The notes beneath the pieces are model-generated. The model had not been told where the DNA came from, made no database searches, and saw only the letters and a program-made list of their open reading frames with translations. Of a stretch of DNA of 64,000 bases, positions 45,032-52,936 are shown one piece after another. Where the stretch lies: positions 1 to 64,000 of the forward strand of contig NZ_LMTZ01000140.1 of assembly GCF_001456025.1 (NCBI RefSeq), written 5' to 3'. Within the stretch, counting starts at the first letter, position 1. Every line of letters begins with the position of its first letter. The translations under genes and the position numbers were made by a program. The stretch comes from Mastigocoleus testarum BC008. GTDB taxonomy: Bacteria > Cyanobacteriota > Cyanobacteriia > Cyanobacteriales > Nostocaceae.

Positions 45032-46591
45032 TTAAATCCAAGAGTCAAATAGCATTCTTAATTTATAATCTTCAGGAGAAAGTGGTAAGCCCAAATATAG
45101 CGGCATCCAAAAAATAAAAGCAGCAATCACAAGAAAAGTAAGTGTTACACCGAGGGCGCGAGTTTCCTTGTAATAGCTACTGATGCAGCATTCAACTAAC
45201 CATGCAAATGCCATAAATACAAATATCACAGACGACATATAGTGATAAATAAATACGCAGCGATTTACTGTCACCCAAGGTAATAAATTAGCGCCATAAT
45301 TGACTAATAAATATAAAGCAATCCAAATATCCACATTAAAGTTGGCGGTGTAGGGAAAACGCTTTCCTTCAAACCAAGGAATTAATATTTGGGCAATTAG
45401 GACTACTAAGAGAAAAAATAAGGCTACTAAACCCAACCACCACAGTAAAGGATTTCCCATGGCATGGATATCATAAATTATTTTCCCACCGACTTTATTT
45501 AAGTGTGGTCCCATTACGGGTAAAGGGTCGTCAACCGACTGTGCTCTTTGATAAAAATAAGCGATCGGACGCATCATTAGTGGCCACTTATACCAAGCTG
45601 CACAGTAGGGATGTACGTCTGAATTATTACCACCCAGGCGATGATGAAATTGCCAAATCCGCTGATGGACTTCAATAAAACCGAATTTAGTATCTAATAA
45701 TAAATGTGGAACCCAAAGTATGCTGTAAACGATGACGGGTAAAATACCAAAGAAGATTACCATTTGCCCGACACCAAACTGAGTTAAATTTTGAAGGGGA
45801 TGAATATAACCTCTACGAAAATACCGAACGTCCCTCGCTCTATCCAATCTGTCAGGAGCAAATAGTAAATACCATAACCACTTAAAAAAACCTAATTCAA
45901 GAAATCTTTCTAAATAATCTTCTAGCTGTAATCCTAACTTCTTAAAGTTAAATCTTGACAGAAATTGAAATAACCAAACAATTGCCCATAAAAGATAAAC
46001 TGCCAATAGAAAAAATAAACCATTCCATTTAGTAGCTGCGGAAGCTCCAAAAGCAATACCGGAAAGTAGCAGCCAAATAATTCTTTTCTTCTGATAACTA
46101 TTCAGGGCTAATAATAAACATAATTGTCCCAATAATCCAAAAATTACTAGATATTGATTAATTAGGGCGTAACGTGACTCTACAAGAAAAATGCCATCGC
46201 AGGCGGTAAATAAGCCAGCTACAACAGCAAAAATTCTCCGCCTACTTACTTGATAAGTAATTGCTGTCACAATCAGAGGAATAAATGCACCACAGAAAGC
46301 ATTGATCCAGCGATAACTCCAAGGCGATCGCATTGCACCGGTTAATCCATTAACGGTATCTTTTCCAAATGGGAGCAGATCGCCCAACCAAATACCAATG
46401 GCGATAATATATTTGCCTAAGGGCGGATGACCGTCAAAAAACGAGACATTATTGAGATAGTTATGGGCAAATTTTGCATAATACACTTCATCAAAAACTA
46501 AGGTGTTAAACCTTTGGAGTTCCCAAAAGCGCAGAGTAAATGAAAGTATAAATATTCCGGCTATGCTTATCCAAAACCATTTTTTAATCAT
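45032..46591 (-). CDS. Protein O-mannosyltransferase (GT39, PMT family)
   Basis: A 519-aa polytopic enzyme that uses a polyprenyl-phosphate mannose donor to mannosylate Ser/Thr of exported proteins. The first extracytoplasmic loop has the catalytic Asp-Glu in LVFDEVYYAKFAHNYL, followed by DGHPPLGKYII. Later come SRYALINQYLVIFGL, AATKWNGLFFLLAVY and HPYCAAWYKWPLMMRP, all typical of bacterial PMT. About ten membrane helices are evident. The gene stands alone. The GT2 polyprenyl-phosphate transferase at 1.6 kb could in principle supply such a donor, but that is speculative. Confidence 0.92.
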   Translation of the reverse strand: MIKKWFWISIAGIFILSFTLRFWELQRFNTLVFDEVYYAKFAHNYLNNVSFFDGHPPLGKYIIAIGIWLGDLLPFGKDTVNGLTGAMRSPWSYRWINAFCGAFIPLIVTAITYQVSRRRIFAVVAGLFTACDGIFLVESRYALINQYLVIFGLLGQLCLLLALNSYQKKRIIWLLLSGIAFGASAATKWNGLFFLLAVYLLWAIVWLFQFLSRFNFKKLGLQLEDYLERFLELGFFKWLWYLLFAPDRLDRARDVRYFRRGYIHPLQNLTQFGVGQMVIFFGILPVIVYSILWVPHLLLDTKFGFIEVHQRIWQFHHRLGGNNSDVHPYCAAWYKWPLMMRPIAYFYQRAQSVDDPLPVMGPHLNKVGGKIIYDIHAMGNPLLWWLGLVALFFLLVVLIAQILIPWFEGKRFPYTANFNVDIWIALYLLVNYGANLLPWVTVNRCVFIYHYMSSVIFVFMAFAWLVECCISSYYKETRALGVTLTFLVIAAFIFWMPLYLGLPLSPEDYKLRMLFDSWI

Positions 46592-47180
46592 TTGTTATCG
46601 ATTACTGATGATTTGCCATTAGTTTTTAGTCTTTCTCCGATTACTAAGAAGATGTGTGTTCAAGCTATTAAGTTAGTTCAAGCTGTAAGTTAATAAATAA
46701 TTCATTAAACTCAAAAACTTTTTAAATCCCTCTAAGTCCTTATTAAGATGGAATTTAAGGTTTTGAGAAATTTAAGGATACACACAGAAACTTACCGAGA
46801 ACGATGCTTTGAAAACATCCTCTTAGAACACGGGAATAGAATTTCTAGCCCTCACCTCCAAAGAAATGAATATTCCAAGAGGAATCATAGTACAGACGTA
46901 ATTGACAAAAACAGCTTTTTACCGCACTTCATCCTGGAGATGGGCAAGATACTAATAATTATTTTTCACTTTCAACAGTCAACTGTTAACTGATAACTGT
47001 AATTAGTGATTTTAATCTGCAGGGTGTTTAAGTAGGATAGCACCGACTATTATTTCTCGGATTCACTTTTTAACTAATGGCAAAAAATTACTTCTATTTT
47101 GGGGTATTTTTTTAGCTGTATTACTTACCTATTAATACTTTCCGGATAATATACTCCCTTGGAGGTGTCTATTATTTTTG
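46592..47180. other. Gene-free gap
   Basis: About 590 bp between two minus-strand genes. It holds a GTTAACTGATAACTG repeat fragment near 46985. A plus-strand frame of 81 codons at 46748-46993 ends in that repeat and shows no protein features, so I treat it as chance. Nothing else was seen. Confidence 0.55.
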
Positions 47181-49685
47181 TTAATCTCCAATTTCCTTTT
47201 CAACTTCAGCGATTTCTAAGATGGTTTTCAATACCGAATCTGGGTTGAGACTGATAGAGTCAATTCCAGCTTCAACTAAAAATCTGGCAAATTCTGGATA
47301 ATCACTGGGTGCTTGACCACAAATTCCTATTTTACGGTTATGTTTTTTTGCTGCTTGGATTGCTAAAAGTATCATTTGCTTTACACCCTGGCTGCGTTCA
47401 TCAAATAACTTGGCGACCAAGGCTGAATCTCTATCTATTCCTAAGGTCAACTGGGTTAAGTCATTGGAACCAATAGAAAACCCATCAAATATTTCTGCAA
47501 ATTGGGAAGCCAAAATCACATTATTGGGTAACTCGCACATTACATACACTTGCAAACCATTTTCACCCTGACGCAAACCATTATGTGCCATTTCTTCCAG
47601 CACCAAACGTCCTTCTTCGGGAGTACGGCAAAAAGGAATCATTGGAATAACGTTAGTTAAACCCATTTTTCCCCTGACTTGCTCGATCGCTTTACATTCC
47701 AGGGCAAAACCTTCTTTATAGCCTTCATCATAATAGCGGGCTGCTCCCCGCCAGCCCAACATTGGGTTTTCTTCCTTGGGTTCAAATTGTTTTCCTCCCA
47801 ATAAATTTGCGTATTCATTACTTTTGAAGTCGGACATACGCACGATTACTGGTTTAGGATAGAATGTGGCGGCAATTCTGCTAATACCTTGGGCTAATTT
47901 TTCCACAAAGTAGCTGGGTTTATCATTGTAGAGCGCCGTCATTTGAGCAATTTTGCTTTTGGCAAACTCATCTTCTAAACTATCGAAGTAAAGTAATGCC
48001 ATTGGGTGGGTTTGAATGTAGTTAGCAATAATAAACTCCGTCCGCGCCAAACCGACTCCATCGCTAGGAATTGCTGACAAACTAAAAACTTCTTGAGGAT
48101 TACCCACATTCATTAAAATTTGGGTACGAGTGCAGGGTAAATCTTCTATATTATTTTCTTCGATTTCAAATGGTATTAAACCAGGATAGACTTTTCCTTC
48201 CTCACCTTCAGCGCAAGAAACTGTTACCTCTTGACCTGTTCTTAAAACTTCTGTCGCATCATTACACCCAACAATTGCAGGAACTCCCAATTCTCTGGCA
48301 ATAATTGCTGAATGACAGGTTCTTCCTCCGGAATTCGTGACAATTGCACTTGCGCGTTTCATGACCGGTTCCCAGTCCGGGTCAGTTCTATCCGTTACTA
48401 ATACATCGCCAGTTTCAAATCGGTCTATTCTTGCTACATCTAAAATTACCTTGACTTTACCGTGAGCAATCGCTTCCCCTACTGCTCGTCCAGTAACTAA
48501 AGGAGTGGGTATACCCCCCTGTTCTCCATTAATATTTTCTTCTCCTCTCTCCCTTATCCCTTGTCCCTTGTTCCCTATCCCTCGAAAACGGTAATTCCGT
48601 AAAACAGTTTGGTTTTTTTGTGACTGTACGGTTTCTGGACGGGCTTGAACAATAAATAATTGATTGGTAATACCATCTTTTGCCCATTCAATATCCATTG
48701 GGGAATAGGTACCGCGAACTTGGGAATAATGGTCTTCAATTAAACAAGCCCAACGTCCCAACTGTAAAATTTCATCATCATTGAGAACAAACCTATTTCG
48801 TAAAACCCCAGGAACTGGAATATTTTTGGTAAACTTGGAGCCGTCATCATAAACCATTTGTAATTCTTTACTGCCCAACTTCTTATCTAAAATTGGACTA
48901 TGACCGGTTTTTAAAGTTGGTTTAAACACATAGTACTCATCTGGATTAACCGCGCCTTGAACCACATTTTCCCCTAAACCATAAGCAGCAGTAATCAAAG
49001 CTGCATTTTGGAAACCTGTTTCAGTATCGATGGAAAACATCACTCCAGAGGATGCTAGATCGGAGCGCACCATTTTTTGTACGCCTACAGCCAGAGCGAT
49101 GCTAAGATGATCGAACCCCTTAGTGTAACGATAGGAAATTGCACGGTCGGTAAATAAAGAAGCAAAACAGCGATGACAAGCAGCTAGAACCCCTCGTACA
49201 CCTCTCACATTTAAATAAGTTTCTTGTTGTCCCGCAAAACTTGCATCTGGTAAATCTTCTGCTGTTGCACTAGAACGAACGGCTACATCTGTATCTGGGT
49301 TGTACTGTCTGCATAAAACTTCATAAGCTTGGGCGATCGCAGTTCTTAACTCCTGAGGAAACGGAGTATGCAACAGTAAATCCCTTGCTTTTCGTCCTTT
49401 TTGCCGTAAATTGTTGACATCCTCCACATCTAGGTCAGCAAATAGCGATCGCAATTGTTCTTCCAAACCAGCTGACTCAATAAAATAGCGGTATGCATGG
49501 GCTGTGGTAGCAAAACCAGTAGGAACATTTACACCTCGAGGAGTTAACTGCCGAATCATTTCTCCCAAGGATGCATTTTTACCACCAACTAACTCAATAT
49601 CATTGATGCCGATTTCGTTAAACCAAAGGACAAGGGACTGTTCTTGAGAATCTTCAGATAGTTGATACTGAGATGTTTTAACCAT
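47181..49685 (-). CDS. ppsA: Phosphoenolpyruvate synthase (pyruvate, water dikinase)
   Basis: An 834-aa enzyme that makes PEP from pyruvate and ATP. The N-terminal ATP-grasp domain has VGGKNASLGEMIRQL and RSSATAEDLPDASFAGQQET. The mobile phosphohistidine domain has SGGRTCHSAIIARELGVPAI, with the catalytic His. The C-terminal TIM-barrel pyruvate domain has GVGLARTEFI and ends with FSIGSNDLTQLTLGIDRDS and GICGQAPSDYPEF. Residues about 364-383 between the ATP-grasp and His domains are encoded by a degenerate heptamer repeat (GIGNKGQGIRERGEE), lengthening the linker that swings the His domain. It is somewhat longer than the E. coli enzyme. ATG at 49685. Confidence 0.95.
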   Translation of the reverse strand: MVKTSQYQLSEDSQEQSLVLWFNEIGINDIELVGGKNASLGEMIRQLTPRGVNVPTGFATTAHAYRYFIESAGLEEQLRSLFADLDVEDVNNLRQKGRKARDLLLHTPFPQELRTAIAQAYEVLCRQYNPDTDVAVRSSATAEDLPDASFAGQQETYLNVRGVRGVLAACHRCFASLFTDRAISYRYTKGFDHLSIALAVGVQKMVRSDLASSGVMFSIDTETGFQNAALITAAYGLGENVVQGAVNPDEYYVFKPTLKTGHSPILDKKLGSKELQMVYDDGSKFTKNIPVPGVLRNRFVLNDDEILQLGRWACLIEDHYSQVRGTYSPMDIEWAKDGITNQLFIVQARPETVQSQKNQTVLRNYRFRGIGNKGQGIRERGEENINGEQGGIPTPLVTGRAVGEAIAHGKVKVILDVARIDRFETGDVLVTDRTDPDWEPVMKRASAIVTNSGGRTCHSAIIARELGVPAIVGCNDATEVLRTGQEVTVSCAEGEEGKVYPGLIPFEIEENNIEDLPCTRTQILMNVGNPQEVFSLSAIPSDGVGLARTEFIIANYIQTHPMALLYFDSLEDEFAKSKIAQMTALYNDKPSYFVEKLAQGISRIAATFYPKPVIVRMSDFKSNEYANLLGGKQFEPKEENPMLGWRGAARYYDEGYKEGFALECKAIEQVRGKMGLTNVIPMIPFCRTPEEGRLVLEEMAHNGLRQGENGLQVYVMCELPNNVILASQFAEIFDGFSIGSNDLTQLTLGIDRDSALVAKLFDERSQGVKQMILLAIQAAKKHNRKIGICGQAPSDYPEFARFLVEAGIDSISLNPDSVLKTILEIAEVEKEIGD
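48550..48584. repeat. Degenerate STRR inside ppsA
   Basis: Five heptamers (TCCCTTA, TCCCTTG, TCCCTTG, TTCCCTA, TCCCTCG) are embedded in the open frame. They add residues in the interdomain linker, not in a catalytic domain. Confidence 0.85.
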
Positions 49686-50270
49686 CAGTAATTACCTATG
49701 CTAGTAAACACACTGATTATTTAGATATATTTCAAGACAGCTTATGAAAGCTAGTCTGTCTACTTATTAACCGTTCGCCTTATCTTTAATTTAATTCAAA
49801 TTTTAAAAGCATGGTTTTTGAGCACTTCCTCAAAGCTAGAATGGCGCTTGCATTTGTCAAGCTTAAATTTATTGTCCCCCACTGCATCAAAATAGAAGCT
49901 ATAGGTGAATTCACGACAAAGCATGCTTTCTAGAGTAACTGTTGCAGCAAAATTTAGGTTGTGTGTAATTTCAGGTAGCTACCTTATTTGCCTAGCTAAA
50001 ACCTTGCTTTGCAAAAAAGATAAAACCAAAAGGAAAATAAAAATTAATACAGAATCAATATTAACTATCTGTAAAAATATCCTACCCAGGATAATTTATA
50101 GGTGAATTATATCCAGCTACAAAGAATCTAAAAATCTTACTTTCAGTCTCAATTAAAATCCGCAAACGAAAAGTATAACTTTTGGTAAATTAATTAAAAC
50201 TAAAACAAAATAAAAAAATCAAAAAACTCTAATTTTTTGTTCTCATTATCATTGATTATCTGTAACTTAT
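49686..50270. other. Gene-free gap between divergent genes
   Basis: About 585 bp, AT-rich, with promoters for ppsA and the Clp-N gene. A 66-codon frame at 49905-50105 has no recognisable feature. No repeats or hairpins were seen. Confidence 0.55.
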
Positions 50271-51281
50271 ATGGTCATTTTAGGAGCAAATAATTTGGAA
50301 AATTTTACTGAGAAAGCAAAACAAGTAATTATACTAGCCCAAGCTGAAGCCAAACGATTGGGTCATAATTTTGTTGGAACAGAAAGTATATTGTTAGGAA
50401 TAATTGCGGAAGAGAAAGGAGTTGCTGCCAATCTCTTAAAATCTTTAGGTATAACTCTTAAAGATGCCAGAATAGAGGTAGAAAAAAGTATTGGTCGAGG
50501 CTCTGGTTCTTTTGTCGGAGAAGCCCCTTTTACTCAAAGAGCTACCAACGTAATTGAACTTTCTTATCATGAAGCTAGCCAATTACATCAAGAATATGTC
50601 GATACTCAACATTTATTGTTGGCTTTAATTCGTGAAGGGGAAGGAGTTTCCTTAAGGATTTTACAAAATCTGGGACTTAACTCTGCACAAATATTAAATC
50701 AACTTTTAACTCAGATTAATTCAAGTATTAACTATACAAAGATAACAAATAAAACTCAAGGATTAGAACAGGAAAAAGCCTCAAATAAAATTTCAGAACA
50801 AATTCCAGACTTTTACCACAGCGATATATTTATCAAAACTGCAGTTGTTGAAGATAAAATAGAACGTTTAGATACAATATTGATAGAAGCCCAAAAATTA
50901 ATTAATGAAATTAGGGAGATTAAAGATAGCATTCAAGATGATCAACTATTTTCAATTAAAAACATTAATGAAATCATCGAAGATCTACCAGATAAATCAT
51001 TTTCTGAGAAATCGGGAATAAAAGAATTATTAAATCGACTCAAAACTACTATCGAGAATGATTTTGAGCTAAGAACCGAAGATAAAACCGAAGTATTAGA
51101 ACAAATATTAAACCTTGCATTAGCCAGTCAAAATCCAGCAGAAACACAAGTAAAAAAAGTAGCTCGTACTGCAATCAAAATTATTATTGGAACGGTGGCA
51201 CAGAGACCACCAGATAGTAAATTAGTAAAAGAATGTAAGCGAATAGTACCAGAAATTGTTAAGTTCTTTAAATTAATATAA
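50271..51281 (+). CDS. Stand-alone Clp N-domain protein with C-terminal helical module
   Basis: A 336-aa protein. Residues 10-150 are two Clp-N repeats very like those of ClpC: FTEKAKQVIILAQAEAKRLG with GHNFVGTESILLGIIAEEKG, then FTQRATNVIELSYHEASQLH with DTQHLLLALIREGEG. The AAA+ ATPase modules that should follow are absent. A charged coiled region (about 160-235) links to a C-terminal helical module of about 85 residues (LLNRLKTTIENDFELRTEDK and VKKVARTAIKIIIGTVAQRP). From memory, a similar module ends many cyanobacterial pentapeptide-repeat and WD40 proteins. It could be an adaptor or competitor for ClpC substrates, or a signalling or conflict protein. A TerB-like gene follows 152 bp later. 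Confidence 0.8.
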   Translation: MVILGANNLENFTEKAKQVIILAQAEAKRLGHNFVGTESILLGIIAEEKGVAANLLKSLGITLKDARIEVEKSIGRGSGSFVGEAPFTQRATNVIELSYHEASQLHQEYVDTQHLLLALIREGEGVSLRILQNLGLNSAQILNQLLTQINSSINYTKITNKTQGLEQEKASNKISEQIPDFYHSDIFIKTAVVEDKIERLDTILIEAQKLINEIREIKDSIQDDQLFSIKNINEIIEDLPDKSFSEKSGIKELLNRLKTTIENDFELRTEDKTEVLEQILNLALASQNPAETQVKKVARTAIKIIIGTVAQRPPDSKLVKECKRIVPEIVKFFKLI

Positions 51282-51421
51282 TTGCTCAAAAGCAGTTAAA
51301 TGCATGAAGTTACGATTTTTAAACTCCAGCAAAAAACAAAATAAATCAAAATAAATATTTCTGCATTGCTAAACTACCCATTGATAGCATTAATCGACTA
51401 TCATCATCAAGATATTGACGC

Positions 51422-51427
51422 AGGGAG
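51422..51427 (+). promoter_or_regulatory. Shine-Dalgarno AGGGAG that sets the start at 51433
   Basis: AGGGAG lies 5 nt before ATG 51433. The frame is open to 51415, but the upstream codons would cover the site. Confidence 0.7.
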
Positions 51428-51432
51428 CAGTT

Positions 51433-52527
51433 ATGGCGCAGTATGACGACATATTTCATGCAGTTGGGGTATCCTCTGAAGAACTGACAGCAGAAGAAGC
51501 CGTCGCGGCGATCGCAGTTGTGGTCGCAGCAGCTGATACTTCCCTTGATGAATTAGATGTTGACTTTCTCGCTGATGTCTTATGGGAGTTTGACATTTTT
51601 GAAGAATACTCCAATGAAGATTTATTGGATATTCTCGATCGAGTTCTAGAAATTGCCGAAGATCAAGAATTAGGAGTAGTTTTTAATACGGCAAATAAAT
51701 ATATTGGAGAGGAATTAGTACTAGATGCTTTTGGGGTAGGCGTTTCTGTATTGGTAGATGAAGAAACGTTCTCTATCCCATTATCAAAGATGACTTTACT
51801 TAAGGAATTCCAAAAAACCTTAGGAGTAGAAGAAACTGAAGCGGGAGAATTAATCGATGAGGTGATAGCGGCGATTAAAGAAGCAGAAACATCTTATGTC
51901 GATGATGAATATGAAACGATTATTTTGGAAAACTTTCATGACAAAGTTTATAGTTCGCCCCTGGGTAATTTTCGTCTAAAAATTCCTGTTCTGGCTGATA
52001 AAGGGGGCAAACTTCAGTTTCAAGAAGGAATGGTCGAGTTTTCTGATAACTTTGCTACTTTATTGCGAATTGACTATTATCTTATTTCTCAGAAGCAAGC
52101 GAACAAAATTGAGTCTTTGGGGTTAAAAGACTATTTACCCCACGTTCTTTTAGATAAGTATGTACCTTGGGGAATAGTCGCTAATTTACCCAAGTCAAAA
52201 GTTGAGTATAGTGAATTTATCGAACAAGTAATGTCGGGGGCATATTTCATTTTAATTTATATGCCTGATGTGTCGACAGTTACTCATCAAGAAAGTAATG
52301 GTTCGGGTGCGAAAAAAAATGCTTACCGAGGGCTGTTAATTTTTAAGAAACATAATTTTTTGTATGTAATTAGCAAGCAACATTATTTTAAAGACAGCAA
52401 AGGCTTTGAAAATACTGAAACTCTTGCAAAAGAAATCAAACAACAGATTTTTGAATTTGTTGGTACCATTGAGTTTTTTGATATTAATAGCAAAACTCAG
52501 GAGTCAGAAGACAGAAGAAAGGAGTAG
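51433..52527 (+). CDS. TerB-like N-terminal domain protein of unknown function
   Basis: A 364-aa acidic protein. The N-terminal 150 residues are all-helical and TerB-like: EEAVAAIAVVVAAADTSLDE, with many Asp and Glu at the places where TerB domains hold metal, then DILDRVLEIAEDQELG and KMTLLKEFQKTLGVEE. The rest (about 165-360) is an alpha/beta domain with no recognised motif, including LPHVLLDKYVPWGIVANLPK and YRGLLIFKKHNFLYVISKQH. There is no membrane segment. TerB domains occur in stress and phage-response systems. It follows the Clp-N gene on the same strand, and the two could form one transcript. Start chosen from AGGGAG at 51422. Confidence 0.7.
   Translation: MAQYDDIFHAVGVSSEELTAEEAVAAIAVVVAAADTSLDELDVDFLADVLWEFDIFEEYSNEDLLDILDRVLEIAEDQELGVVFNTANKYIGEELVLDAFGVGVSVLVDEETFSIPLSKMTLLKEFQKTLGVEETEAGELIDEVIAAIKEAETSYVDDEYETIILENFHDKVYSSPLGNFRLKIPVLADKGGKLQFQEGMVEFSDNFATLLRIDYYLISQKQANKIESLGLKDYLPHVLLDKYVPWGIVANLPKSKVEYSEFIEQVMSGAYFILIYMPDVSTVTHQESNGSGAKKNAYRGLLIFKKHNFLYVISKQHYFKDSKGFENTETLAKEIKQQIFEFVGTIEFFDINSKTQESEDRRKE

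Positions 52528-52936
<409 letters not shown>

Noticed and set aside
46748..46993. 81-codon plus-strand frame
   Set aside because: It ends inside a GTTAACTGATAACTG repeat and shows no protein-like pattern.
49905..50105. 66-codon plus-strand frame
   Set aside because: Non-ATG start, no motif, Lys/Ile-rich composition expected from AT-rich DNA.
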